From positions 25,021,660 to 25,085,659 of the forward strand of contig CM063285.1 in NCBI GenBank assembly GCA_032173965.1: a DNA stretch of 64,000 bases. Reading direction: 5' to 3'. Of this stretch, positions 11,201 through 23,745 are shown one piece after another (position 1 is the stretch's first letter; the number at the start of each line of letters is the position of its first letter). The notes under the pieces are model-generated. The model saw nothing but the letters and a program-made list of their open reading frames with translations, ran no database searches and was not told where the DNA came from. Made by a program: the position numbers and the translations under genes. This DNA is from Sitta carolinensis. Lineage: Eukaryota; Chordata; Aves; Passeriformes; Sittidae.

Positions 11201-12820
11201 CTGAAATATTTAATAATATAAATTCTGATGAATTTTGGTGACTCAGATATTATTGGCAGGTATTATTATACTACATTGTTTTTGTAACAGGTCCTCAAAT
11301 CCTATTATGCATTTGTAAATAGATTTTCTTCAGGATACTTTCAGAAATTTTGAACATAAAGTATGTATTCTAGAAAATGGACAGGAATTCTATAACGTTA
11401 TTTTTGAATAGAAAAAATGCCCATGCTGGTATGACTGTTTACAAATATGTGAAATAACCAATGGCTTTTTGTTTTCTGCAACACTTTGATAATAAGGCAC
11501 TGACATACCAACATAAATATAAAAATAATATAAAATAAATAATAATAAAAATAATTAAAAAAAATTCTGTACTTAGAATTATTTGGTATGAAGGGGAATA
11601 TACTCCTACTATACATCCACCTCATAAAGCCAAACCACTGGCTCTTAAAGATGAGTTTCAATCCAACCTCACTCAAATATGCAGCTTTTGCCAGAGTTAA
11701 ATACTCTTTTCACTTAGTTGTAGCATCCAAGACACATGCAGACAGATCTCTTCCTCCTTTTCCCCTAAATTTTTTTGTCTTTATTTCATAGCTGTTTTTT
11801 CAGGGTTGGCGTTTTAGTTAAAAATATCTGGAACAGAATGTTTGAATATAAAAATTCCTATTAATATCACGCTAGAATAAAATGAGAGTTTGCCTAAGGT
11901 TTTTCTCTTTCATTGTCAGTAACAGGATAAATACTTCATAAACTTTATTGCCTAGTGTAATCTTACATTCCACAAAATAAATGTGCAATTATTCTCAATT
12001 CCTGGGGTATTCAGACATGAATTTTTATGCTGCCAAATTGAGGCAAATATTTTTATAGTGATGTATGAGACTGGTTTTGTCCTCTTTTTGCAATTACTAG
12101 TAGAAATGCCACACTTCATTGCTAGTTCACAATTCTGCCTTAGCTATTAGTGTCGAAAAATTATATTCTCAAAGGAAAGAGAAATAATTTAGATCCCAGG
12201 TTCTTTAGCCACAGTCATCTAGGTCTGAAAATTCAAATCTGAATAGCTGTGACTTGATTTTTTAATTTTTAAATATTTCTTAAAAGAAAATCAAGGAGTG
12301 ATAAACATATTTCAGAAATCAGAACATTGTCTTGATTCAATGCAAATCAATTATCTCTAATTTTGGAACACTTCCTAATGGGAAATCCCACAAAACTCCA
12401 CTAAAAAATGTCAAGTAATAATTATTATATTACTCTAATTGTACAACAATCAAATAATGTAGTGTAGGTAACATCTGATACTTTATTGACAGGATAAATT
12501 ATTCACGTTAACTTACTGACCTTCGCAAATGGAGAGTCTGTTATCCTTAATAATGTCCCATACATTTTTTTCTTCAGAGTTTTTCTCTTGTTCAGTCACA
12601 TTTCATGAGCCTAGAGAATATTCTAGTGACAGATCTTGGGCCCTGTGATGGAATACAGATGTAAATAAAGCAAGTTCTCAGTCATGGAGGAAAGTAAGGG
12701 CATAGCACGTGTGAAGGGAACATTTTCTGTGGCTGTAGTTTAGAGTAATAGAACATTGTGTAGTCTCTTACAAAGTAATAAAGAATGTAGTTTGCTTTCA
12801 AATCTCTCTTGTGCAGAAAA
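8257..12820. other. AT-rich unique non-coding DNA with simple tracts
   Basis: No gene or repeat family is recognised. It holds a T19 tract (10359-10377), AT-rich low-complexity patches near 10835-10875 and 11515-11570, and a GC-richer island at about 11030-11195 discussed among the findings. Open frames near 9558-9869, 10327-10784 and 10957-11241 have no recognisable domain. Confidence 0.5.
10359..10377. repeat. Poly-T tract (T19)
   Basis: Uninterrupted T run. No SINE or processed pseudogene was recognised next to it. Confidence 0.9.
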
Positions 12821-12824
12821 TATG

Positions 12825-13798
12825 TTCTGGGACAGGTAGGACAGACAGGAAGTCAATATTGAAGATCTGCTGCTGGCTAAGGTCAAACCCATCAGCAGTG
12901 GTGGTGACTCCTCTGCAATACCAAATAAAAAAACCCCAAAACCACCTGTGCAATTGCAGTCAGAGAGAGGAGAATGTGAGAGCAACAACTTTGTAGGCAC
13001 CAAGGTCAATGAAGGAGAGGGAGGAGGTGCCAGCTGTGCCAGGTACTGGAGTGGATTCCCTTTCACCTGAAGATCATGGTGAGGCAACTCTGTTCCTGTA
13101 GTCCATGGGGGAGCACAGTGGAGCAGAGTTCCTTCTGCAGCACATGAATACCCAAAGGAGGTGTGTGACCCTGTGGGAAGCTGGTAATGGAGAAGGTTCC
13201 TGGCAGGACCAGTGGCCACATGAAGAGAGAAAAGCCTATGCTGCAGCAGCTTTGCTGGCAGGACTTGTGGGGACCCACACTGGAGCAGTTTGAGAAGAAC
13301 TCCAGCTTGAGGGAAGGACTCACTTTAGAGAAGTTAGTGGAGGACTGTCTCCCATGAGAGGGACCCCACACTGGGGTAGAGGAGTCTTTCTCCTGAGGAG
13401 GAAGAACTAGCAGAAGCAACATATGATAACTGATGGCATGTCATTCCATGCCCCCATTTACTCCTGGGATGATGGTGTAGAAAACTGGGAGTGAAGTTGA
13501 GCCTGAGAAGAAGGGAGAAGTAGAGGAAAGGTGATTTTAAGATTTGGTTTTTATTTCTCATTATCTTACTTTGATTTGATTGGTAATAAATTATTTTTCC
13601 CAAAATTAATTAAATAAATGAAATTTCCCAAAACTGAGCCTGTTTTGTGTGTGACAAAATTGGTGAGTGATCTATTCCTACCCTTATCTCAACTCAAGGG
13701 TCATTCATTAAATCTTCTTTCCCCTGTTCATATAAGGAGGGGAGTGACAGAGTGGTTTTGCTGGGCACCTGATGTCCATCCAGGGTCAACCCATTAAA
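12825..13798 (+). mobile_element. ERV LTR, plus strand, 5' end truncated or decayed
   Basis: Recognised as a common avian LTR type. The diagnostic parts are a series of imperfect short segments ending in 'tgctccag/ccacactggag' type motifs (about 13060-13390), then a GAAGTTGAGC segment (13493-13502), a TTTTTATTTCTC segment, GGTAATAAATTA (polyadenylation signal near 13585), a TTGGTGAGTGATCT segment (near 13660-13673) and a 3' end in CAGGGTCAACCCATT (13782-13796). The left edge is uncertain, with the match beginning near 12825-12860. The open frames at 12740-13219 and 13063-13422 on the minus strand lie inside the LTR and are not genes. No target duplication could be defined because the left end is unclear. 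It is a solo LTR. Identification is by recognition, without a database search. Confidence 0.75.
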
Positions 13799-13799
13799 A

Positions 13800-16700
13800 T
13801 ATCTCAAAGCAACCTTGTATTTCAAATTGTTAGAGGCTTTTCTTTTAGGAAGTATAAATATTCTTTTTTTCTTTTTTTTTTTGTGACATTTAAATGTAAG
13901 AATAGAGGAGACACTGCCAAGATCATATGAAATATAAATTTTGAATCTCTGTTATTGATTAAGAAATAAAAATCTGCAATTGACCATGCATATTTTACTG
14001 TGAGTTTTTTTGGTGGTATTTCTACTTTTTTAATAAATTAGTGTTCAAGTTGTAACATCTGTTTTAATGTACTTCAAATATTTTTAGTCTTCTTTTGTAA
14101 GTAATTTAAAAGTGAATTTGTATTGCTAGGTCAATTAAAATATTTTATTATGGCATCTGATAATCTATTTATTTGTAGTTCAGGTACCTATAAATTTTTT
14201 CTGACCTGCACTCAATACAGTCTTAAATTGGATCCATAGTATATGCAAATAAAGATGCCTTGAGTGGGATGATAGCTGTTACCCCAGCCTCCGTTTCCAA
14301 TGGCACCTGAGAGAAATAATCTCTGCTTATGCTCTTCCATTTGGTAGCAGTCTTACACAACAGATTTTCTATAAGGTTTTAATTCATTAAGACTTTTGTT
14401 TTTACTCAGGATTTACTGAGCTTTACCTTCTCTAAAGAACTTACTATTTGTGTACCTTTCTTTCCTCTGCCTTCCTTCTCCTTTCACCTCAAACCAAATA
14501 TATTTTAGCTCTTGAATTTTTTCACACATTATTTCTCCTAAACAGCAGCAGCTCCTGGGCTTTTGAAAGAAATTAGCTCACAGCTCTTGTTCATATGATC
14601 TGGTTGCAAAGAAGTATTGCTCTGAAGTGTCATAGATTTATCTTCCTATTACTGGGTGATATTACATTTGTATTACCTTAGGCTAGTATAGTCTTTCTCA
14701 ACAGCATTTCAAGTGGAAATAATGCCTTAAAATAGGTGTATGTGATAAAAAGAGCATTTTCTATCGTATGACAGCAGCTATTAAAAGAACATGCCACTGA
14801 GTCTTTTGATGAAATAGGCCGGCCAAGCACCAACAAGATATTGCTCTGACAATCCCACAAAGATAGTGGTCAAGGTGAGGTGACCGTGACATTAGTAGTC
14901 CTAACTTGATGTCTGATAATGAGGTCTCTCACTTGTATTCAGAAGATGTCAGATTAAAAGCTCTGTCTCATCTAGGTTGCCCTTTACAAAATAAGAACTG
15001 CTGATTTTTACTGCCCACTACAATGAAAAGTTTAAGATTTTAAGTGTTAACAAAGGGAGCTCTATTGCAGAATCAGTTAGAAGGAATTCAATTTGGCTTC
15101 TGTTTTAATAATCTGGAAATGAAATTAAAAAGAAGAGCTTTTCTGCATCATGGTTAAGACCACTAGCAAGGAGTTAAATGAAAAGGCTAATGATGGATTG
15201 TAGATAAAAAAAGGATAATCAGAGTCTCACAAATAGTCAGGGTAAGCTGTGGTGTGTTTTGAATCATGTGTTTGCAAATCCTGGTGAAGCTGGATGAATG
15301 ATACTTTACAGGGACAAGATTCCAATAAATATTACAGTGTTTGAAGGAGAGAATAACTTTTTTTCCCTTGCAATTCCTGGAGCATAGGGCCCCATTCCCA
15401 GAAAGGTATGTGACTCAGGTGGGAATGGGGTTATGTAGTGGGATTTTTAAATTGATAAAACTGCAGTTTACAAATAAACAGATTTTTATCTGGTGATGCT
15501 GGTGCTTTGCTGGTCAATTTTCAGATAGTTGCCACCCCCTATCTGGGTAGATTAGATTTTGACCTTTTTTTTAAGCAGGTAGAAAAGTAGTCTCTATATT
15601 TGGGCAAAGATTAAAATCATAGTTTTAGTTATATTGCTGAAAAGGTTGTGGTAGTTAAAAGGTTAGTAATTTGTCACTAGGGGAGGAGAATAGCTTTGAC
15701 AGATAAGAGCTATGGTGTTAAGTTTGGTGGGAAGGAAGTTGTGTTTTGGTTTGTTTTTTTTTAAAATAAAATTTACCATCTGTGAACATGCTTACCATCA
15801 TTCTAAAAAGATTGAACCCCTAATCAAAGTATGTGTGTAGTGCACTAGCAACACTAATCAGTTTACCCTTTCTTAAAAACCTGCAAAAGAACACTGTTAA
15901 TGATTGTTTTTCTTTACTCTTGTACCTCTCCTTTATATAAAGGAACCCATAAATTCACAGTATGTATTTTTAAAGGGTTATTAGCAGAAGAGCTAATACA
16001 ACTAAAAAGGCATTTTTTTACAAAAAAAAATTGTGCTCAGCAATTCTACAGAATCCAATTCCTGCTAGATTTAATGAAACCTAACGTCATTTATTTTCCT
16101 TGGTAAGCATTGCTTTTGAATGTTGTCACAGGAAGTTTCATTTCTTTTTACACTTAGCTACTTTGTATTGTCCTACTGATAAAGCTTCATAAAAAAAATT
16201 CTTGAAATGAAGATAAAAAGTCCAATTTATTGCTTCAATTGTTAATTTCACAGTTCAATGATTATTTCAAAACATACACTGGTTCACTGAGCTGCAGCTG
16301 TGGCCAAATATTGATTTTTTGGGGGAGGTTTTATTGGTATTTTTCATGCAAAAATTACTTCACCTAATTCTCTATGATTTTCTTTTATAATAAATAAAGC
16401 AGTAAAATTTTTAGCTCAGTCAGAAAGGTGACATGAAACTTTGAGTTAAAATATTTTTATTGTTACTAAGGAGACAGTGAAAGCAATTTTTCTTTTATAA
16501 AACATCTACATTTAGTTCCTGATTGCAATAAGTTCTTCCTGGAGCTACGACATCAGAAGTTTTTTCCATATTTCCATTTAACTAAATGGAGATGCTCAAT
16601 TAAAAAATACTGTTGTTGGTTTAAGTTAACAACAGCTCATTGCTGCTCTCTTGAGCCCCCATTTACTGCCCTGGTTCAACAAAGCCTGTTGGGGGCTCCC

Positions 16701-17080
16701 TGTCTTTTAAACACGACACAGAGCATTTCTGGCCTCAGCAGGAGTTATGTACAATGTGGACATTCTGCACAGCATGTAATGCTAGTGGAAGCAGTTTGTA
16801 AAAAACAATAAGTCTGAAGAATCAAAAAACATACAGTCTGTGGTAAAACACCTTGTCAGTCCATTAATGCTACAAAATCTATATAAAGTAGGAATCATAC
16901 ATGTCAATGCAGCTTAAGTGGTTTTTTTTTTGTATTGTATGGATGAACCAAAAGAGCTACTTCAAATATGGAAGGTGCTTTTCAACCCATCATTGAACTG
17001 CAAGTGGATTTCCAGATCAGACTGTGTTCCTGTAGCAATTCCTGCTATTGAACCACTGAAGTTTTCTGTGTGCTTAATAG
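13800..17080. other. AT-rich unique non-coding DNA
   Basis: No gene or repeat family is recognised. A T-rich tract lies at about 13863-13883 and a single octamer ATGCAAAT near 14243. An 8-bp-arm inverted repeat (CTGTTGTT at 16610-16617, AACAACAG at 16628-16635) is the only structured element noted. Confidence 0.55.
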
Positions 17081-17084
17081 CCTC

Positions 17085-17610
17085 AGTGGAGCAATGCAGA
17101 CTCCCCTGTGTGTCCAGTTCTGGGCTCCTCAGGACAAGAGAGACATGGAGAACCTGGAGAGAGTCCAGTGGAGGTCAACAATGATGATTAAGGAACCAGA
17201 GCATCTCTCTCATGAGGACAGGCTGAGGGAGCTGGGCCTGTTCAGCCTTGGGAAGGGACAACTGAGAGGCGACCTCACCAAAGTCTGTCAGTGTCTGCTG
17301 GGAGGGTGCCAAGAGGATGGAGCCTGGCTCTGTTCAGTGGTGCCAAGGAATGGGACAAGAGGCAATGGGCAGAAACTGATGCACAGAAAATTCCACCTGA
17401 ACATGAGAAAGAAGTTTTTTACCATGCAGATGATTTAACACATTTGAACAGATTGTCCAGAGATATTGTGGAGTCTCCCCCAGTGAAGATTGTCAAGAAC
17501 ATCTGAATGCAATCCTATGCCATGTGCTCTAGAATGACCCCACTTTTGAGCAGGAGGCTGGATCAGATGGCTCACTGTGGTCCCTTCCAACCTTATCCAT
17601 TCTGAGATTT
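17085..17610 (+). mobile_element. CR1 LINE 3' end, plus strand, about 525 bp
   Basis: 5'-truncated CR1. It begins within the end of ORF2 (a reading around 17100-17290 includes 'QFWAPQDKRDMENLERVQWRS', close to the CR1 C-terminal region), then runs through the 3' untranslated region with the typical AGGCTGAGGGAGCTGGGC segment (17219-17236). It ends CCTTCCAACC...CATTCTGAGATTT near 17610, a slightly decayed form of the CR1 terminal ATTCTRTG repeat. Frames are broken, so it is inactive. The 122-residue open frame at 17070-17438 is a remnant of this element, not an independent gene. Confidence 0.92.
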
Positions 17611-17614
17611 GGAC

Positions 17615-18465
17615 CAAATTCTGTCATAAAATAGGATAATATTTAGCTTTTGATTAAACAGTTTATAAAATATCAATGCCATTTAGAATCTATTTTTATA
17701 AGCATCAATGTTATTTAAAAAGAAAAAAATGAACCCCTCTCTGATGTCCAATCTCTGATCTTGCTTTTGGCAAAGTCAACTTACTTCACCAAATAAGCCT
17801 CCCTCTATTTGACAAGTCAAGTCAACAATGACAACTGAACCTATTTGGTTAAATACCCTATAGTTCAGTTGTAGATAAAATGACTTGGAGGACTTTCCAG
17901 AATTTGACTTTGCTCATCTGGTATCACAGAGGAGCTGCAATTTAGAAATTGCAAATATAGTGTATACAAAAGCATGTCCTGGAAAGAAGTTGGTTCTTCA
18001 CTGCATTTGCCATACATTATATGTAGGCTATCTCTTAAGGAAAATTATTTTTTTAGATCCAGGTTCCAAAATAAATAATCTGTATTTCTTCACCTTGCTG
18101 GGAAAATGAAAGTTAATTTGTACCATCTGTTCTATCTATTATTTCATTAAGGTGACAAAACACTTTGAATTATATTTTAACTAGTTCTTTGAAGTCATAA
18201 AAAATTGAAATCTTCAAAATAAATTATCAGATTTTAAGAAAAACAAACACTTAGCTTCTGTTACTTAAAAATCTTTGTTATAAAAATTGCAAGATAAATT
18301 TTATATTAAAAAGTAAATCTGAAGTATCAAATTCTTATTACTTTTGTAAAGTCCAGTTTGGGGAAATATACAAATAATTATTCTTACTGTGTTTATATAA
18401 CTTGACTCTTCCACTGGATAGGAAAGGTATTTGTTAGAGGAATAACATTTTTCAGTTAAAGAGGG
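17615..18465. other. AT-rich unique spacer between two CR1 copies
   Basis: No gene or repeat is recognised. It is unique AT-rich DNA between two same-orientation CR1 3' ends. Confidence 0.6.
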
Positions 18466-18470
18466 CACAG

Positions 18471-18716
18471 TCTTAAATTGAGCCAGGGGAAGTTCAGGCT
18501 GGACATTAGAAAAAGATTCTTCACAACAAGAGTGATTGGGCATTGGAAAGGGGTGCCCAGGGAGGTGGAGGAGTCAGCGACACTGGAGGTATTTAAAAAA
18601 TGACTGGATGTGGCACTCAGTGCCATGCTTTAGTTGATAAGGTGGTGTTAGGTCATAGTTTGGGCATGATGATCTCAAAGGTCTTTTCCAATCTAGTTAA
18701 TTCTGTGATTCTTTGC
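18471..18716 (+). mobile_element. CR1 LINE 3' end, plus strand, about 245 bp
   Basis: Short 5'-truncated CR1. It contains the 3' UTR segments GTGCCCAGGGAGGTGGAGGA (18553-18572) and CTCAAAGGTCTTTTCCAA, and ends in two copies of the terminal octamer, ATTCTGTG ATTCTTTG (18700-18715). It appears to be a different subfamily from the copy at 17085, since the sequence between the shared blocks differs. No coding part remains. Confidence 0.92.
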
Positions 18717-18721
18717 TTCTA

Positions 18722-21665
18722 TGATATATTCTTTGCAAAAATTACTGTGTTAATAAGCTGTCTTCATCCTTGCTTATTGTTAGGTAGGTAATATAATCAA
18801 AATTTTGAGTATTAGGCTAGCTAAAAGACCATGAGAATCACAAGAAAGGCCAAGGGAAAAAAAAATCCCAACCCCCAATTTTCTCTAAATTAACACAAAA
18901 CCAGTGTCCAGAATATAAATAGTACAATGAAGAACAGACTACATGAAATACAATGAGAATAATTTCTTTTAGTATCAAAGAGAGTGCTCTTCTTGCTTTG
19001 GAATTTTTCTTCATCTCAGATAACACAATCATGTAATCAGAGTAAATTTTATAGGAAAAAGTTAATTTCTTTCCAGTAACTCAATTTCCCCGTGAGTTCT
19101 TTGGCTTAAAAAATTCTATAGTTTGCTTGACAGTTTTTATCTTTTCCAATTTATTTTTTACGTGCTAATAGACCGCAAATGGTTGAGATTATACAGGAGG
19201 CTTAATGAGTCTTCTTAGGGAAGAAGATATGTATAAGAGAGATTTATAATTAACTAATAGTAAATAAGGAACTGTGCATGGGCTGCCCTCAACAGCTGCT
19301 TTCTCTGAAACTAACAAGAGAACATAATGGTCATTATTGTTTCTGAGGACATCAGTTCATTTCAGGTAATTTCAGTGTATATCAGGAAATGTATAAAGTA
19401 AAATTAATGCTGTTGGTTTGTGTTTTGGCATGAAGAAATTGATCCTCAGGAAGAAAATGTACTGAAGGTCACAAGTTAATTCAAGGCAGCAATATAAATA
19501 AAAATCTGTTAGCATTTATTTTCATTTCTTACCCCTTGTGTGAAAATGCTTTTCTAGTGAAAAGATGCATTTTTTTTCCTTTAAATAAATGTATTAAAAA
19601 ATTAGGTGTTATAGGTGCAGGGTCACTCTGTTACAGTGGAAAATCTGCTTCTCCTTTTCCAGCCAGTCCCAGCACAGCAATGACAACTTGTGTTTTATAG
19701 GTTAAGAGTTTCATAGAAATTCAGGTAGTAGATAAAACATTTGAGTTTTCTTTTCCCAGATATTTGTCTCAAATGACCTAATTCAATAAAACAAATATTC
19801 AATTTCAAAAGTGGAATTAAGTAGCTAAAAAGGAACACTTATTTTGCTATTTAAAATTTTGCAACTGGGACTTGAATAGGGAATCTTCAGTCAAGTAAAA
19901 ATGCAAAAATTTCTTTATGCAAGTGTTAAATTTCTATGATGTTACACGTAAATTTTTAAATTTATGTATCCCTCATGTTCACATATATGGACTATAATCT
20001 TGGAGAAACACACATCTTATACTAATGCTACTGACCAATGTGAATAGCCTGATCCAGATTGGTTGAGTAGGCTGTATACACACCTAAAAGTGTTCCTTTG
20101 CAGTTACTGTAACTGTAATTACATGAATTTCACTGAATATGTTTATCAGATTGCTCAATGCTAAAACCATAGCAGCTGCCAAACTCTAAAAGAGGTTTTG
20201 TTGATGTGTAAAAATAAAAGTAGTAACTTGACTCTACACAGAAAGTTCATAAGTTCAAAAGTGTGTCAATAATTTGAAAATGAACAGTAGGATCTAAACA
20301 ATTTTGCTCTTCAAATTAGCATCTTATTTGGAGCCAAAATAGGGTCAAAACGCATGCTGTAGTGCTGATTGCTATTTTCTTTAAAATTTATACTGATTTC
20401 CAATTTAGAGGAGGAAAACCAAAGAGGAATACTGTATGTTTAAATTGTAAGATTTACATTTCCTTTCACTCTAAATACAGAAGAAAAAAAATTGGGGGTT
20501 GGGGGACAAAATTAAAACATCTTAAGACAATTAGATGCCTTTTGAAAATCTGTTTTTTTCTCAGAAACACAGATTTCTGAATCAAGAGAGCAAATTTATT
20601 TATTGCTTGTAACCTCACATTTCTTCATTGTGAGTGTAGGTGACCCTTCTGTCTTTCAAGGTAATATGATTTGATTGTACTCTTTCCCTTCTTCTCACTC
20701 TCACACCTGTAAACAGGCCACTTGATTAAGCTCTCATTTGGTGTGCCTTGGGTGGCTTTTTGATCAAATTTTCTTATAGGAAGAAAAAAAGTAATAATGG
20801 TTCAATTTGTGAGAAGAGAGAAAAGTGAGAGTGACCAAAGGAAAAAATAGCATTTATGCTCCTTTTAGACTAAAAGGAGCTACATTTGGAGAAAAATACA
20901 ACAGAGAGGTTAAACACTGTTGATATAAGACTAGATCATTAATCTTGAAGCTTGGCAGTTGTGGTTGGGCAATGCCAATACCAAGTAATTGCTTGGAATG
21001 CTATGGATCTCAAAGGGGCCACAATTAAAATATATTTTAATTTTCATAAAGTTAGGGCAATAATTTTTTTACAGCTTAAATCTTGGAGCTTTTCTTTTTC
21101 CTGCAAAGTCTTTTTTTGATACTCTAGGACTGATTTTCTTCTGATAAAGAACGTAAATGTGAATATCACTGATCAAGGTATGACTGAAGCCATTTCCTGA
21201 AAAACAGGTGAGAAGCTGGTTTATAAAAAATGGACTAGATAACCTTATCAGGAGCAGACAGTAGCCTGAAAACCAGAGCACTTCTGAGAGATGTGATGGC
21301 GCTCATAAAAGTTCCACCCCGTTTATGCCAAGCCAGCATCCTGAAACCAATCTCCTCATGCCAGGCTAGTACTATAGCCACCAGTCCAGTGGTATTTTCA
21401 ATGTAAGGATCATAGAGTGTTAATAAAAAACAAAACTTAAAAAATTAACAATGTCTGACTCGCTTTTTTCCCCTCTTTTTTTTTGGAGAGCGGGTCTTGT
21501 AAAAGACCCTTTTTTCCAAAGACTCTGAAAAAAAATCTCTTGAAAACTCTTCGATTTGATTTAGGAGCAATCATTTCAGTACCTTTTAAGAAAATCCGCT
21601 ATTCAAACTTATTTTATTTGAGAAAAAGAAGTCTGCTAAATAATATTAGCACCAGGTTAAGATTT
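18722..21665. other. AT-rich unique non-coding DNA with a perfect hairpin
   Basis: No gene or repeat family is recognised. It contains a perfect inverted repeat at 20858-20880. Open frames at 20362-20580, 21069-21281 and 21483-21674 have no recognisable domain. Confidence 0.55.
20858..20880. repeat. Perfect inverted repeat, 11-bp arms, 1-nt spacer
   Basis: GCTCCTTTTAG (20858-20868) and CTAAAAGGAGC (20870-20880) are exact reverse complements around a single A. Function unknown. The arms are too short for a microRNA precursor. Confidence 0.9.
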
Positions 21666-21671
21666 GATAAG

Positions 21672-22100
21672 TGAGAGACATTTCCACCTGAATTAAAGTG
21701 CAAATGAGACAGCATGCAAAATTAAATAATAAAGGATTTTATTAAACAATTAATTTGAAGTAGAGAGATAGAAAGAAATAGAAAAGTGAGAGAAATCAAG
21801 TACAAGATAGTTAATATCCATGGATCCAGTAGCATCCCTATCGTCCTTCTTCACCTTGGGCTTCTCAGCAGTGGAGAGCCTGATGTTCAAACTTTCCACT
21901 ATTTATACATTTTAGCAAACAGGAACTAATGCTCATTGCACAGTTCTCCAATGCTAATTAGTGTGCATGCTCAGTCTTTCTCCTCAGGTCAGTGAGTTTC
22001 TTGGGTTGGTGGACTGTGAGTCAGTGCCAGCAATTTCCCCCTGCTGGAACTATCTGTACTCTGTATTTCTTTTGGGCTCCAGACACATACAACAAATGTG
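21672..22100 (-). mobile_element. LTR-like block, minus strand (TATA box and polyA signal)
   Basis: Read on the minus strand, this block has the order of a retroviral LTR. There is a GC-richer U3-like part (about 22100-21960), a TATA box (TATAAAT, complement of 21901-21907), about 160 bp of R-like sequence, a polyadenylation signal AATAAA (complement of TTTATT at 21738-21743), and a short U5-like tail. Edges are approximate: TG at 21672 is a possible left end, but no target duplication was found. It resembles a passerine LTR family in my memory, but I could not confirm this. The open frame at 21961-22233 on the plus strand is taken as chance. Confidence 0.5.
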
Positions 22101-22199
22101 TTTCACTTCATCTGCTATGGGAATCACTTGTTTGTCATCCATTTGTAATATGCTTTGGCAGTTAAAATTATTCGCTACTTATAAATACAAAATTGAATG

Positions 22200-23740
22200 T
22201 AAACAAATTTATCTCACTCTTGCTTATGATTAATTTTTCACAATTAGTTATTGTATTTCTTTACTGTGCACACAAATGCTATTGTTTCAAAAACTCTGTT
22301 GGAAAATGTAATTATCTTCTCGAGTACAGAAAAACATTTGCCCATCTATCTTGTTGCACTAGAATAAGTAAAGACTTAATGTTTTTTATTTCTGTCTTTG
22401 CTGTTGGTTGTTTGTTAGTATAGCCTTCCTCCCCTCCTCAAAAATCAGAGTTTAACCTATTCTGAAACTTCAGCTTTCCTCTTGGGGTCAAAATTGAGAA
22501 ACATTTAATTTATCATGCTAAAAGTCCTTTCCTGGTCTGGTATGAGTCATGAGGAGTTCAACAGTTGTCTTTGCCCTTTTAGGGCACATGAGTAATCTGG
22601 CCAGGAATAGCACAGGTTGTGGACACAAAGACTGACTTGCTTCAGGGGCAAAAAAAACACCTAGTGACATGAGATTATGAAGACTCTTAGCAAAAATAAA
22701 AATTATTCTGCCTATTCATTAAAAATAATTAATCTGTTTATGGTAACTACTTATACAGTGAGAGCTGATTATATGAAATGCTTTATATTAAAAGGAAAAT
22801 GAAGAAAAGTGTGTGGGTCTGCTTAGCAAATCAGTTTCTCAAATCACTCGGAAAATATGTGATATTTGAAACTAAGCCACAGGTAGTGGAGTTTCTGAGC
22901 TGTAAACCTTTTGAGGTGGGAGTTAACTTCAGGTTTTGGTCACGTGGGCACATTCTGCTGTTGCTAGGTTATTGCAGCATAAGAATGGATGCTGTGTCCA
23001 TTAATCATCAAAATACATTAAACATTTTATTAAAGTTTGTGTTTTAGACAATAATTGTGGAAAGGACAAGCACCTTCATAAGGCTAGCTTCCCATAAAGA
23101 GCATTAGGGTGTGAAAAATTAACTGAGGAATTTCAGTATTTTTCCACTATTTGCCTAACTTAGAGAAGGCGCTCCATTTATAAATAATTAAATTTGAATG
23201 AGATGGATGCAGTGCAAAATGTTCAGTTACATCAGACACTTAAAAGGATTTTCTGCTCAGTTAAGGGGATTCAAATGAAATAGGTGTCCTCCAGCACAGA
23301 AGAGCACTGAGTTGAAAACAGTTCAGGATTAGGGAAAGATTTCCCAGTCACAATATAAAAAAAATTTGTTATACAGTTATTAGTTTTTTATTTTACCGTA
23401 AGATTGGAAGGCTGATGTTGAATGTAGGATATAAAAAGCAGTTGGGGTGACAAGATAGTTGTGTGTGACTTGTAGAGCGTGTGTTAACCAAGTCTGCCTA
23501 TACAACTACTTGAAAATCTTCTGAAATGTCCTCTATGAAGTACAATCAGACACGGGACCTTGCACTAGAGACACATTGTGACTTAATTTGACTTGACATT
23601 TTCTGGGTCTGGGCTATGATTTTGACACTCTATGACACAAATGTTTTTTTATTCAATATGACCTTTCATGTTAGTGTTTTCTTTTTGGGCACCAACCTGT
23701 TTTTGTCTGCAAACGTCCAAAGGGACCATATGGCCTCTGT
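22200..23740. other. AT-rich unique non-coding DNA
   Basis: No gene or repeat family is recognised. Short open frames near 22193-22423, 22778-23047 and 23616-23960 lack domains; the last one runs into the LTR that starts at 23746. Confidence 0.55.
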
Positions 23741-23745
23741 ACCAT

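Noticed and set aside
12740..13422. Minus-strand frames of 159 and 119 codons
   Set aside because: They lie inside the LTR ending at 13798 and overlap each other in different frames.
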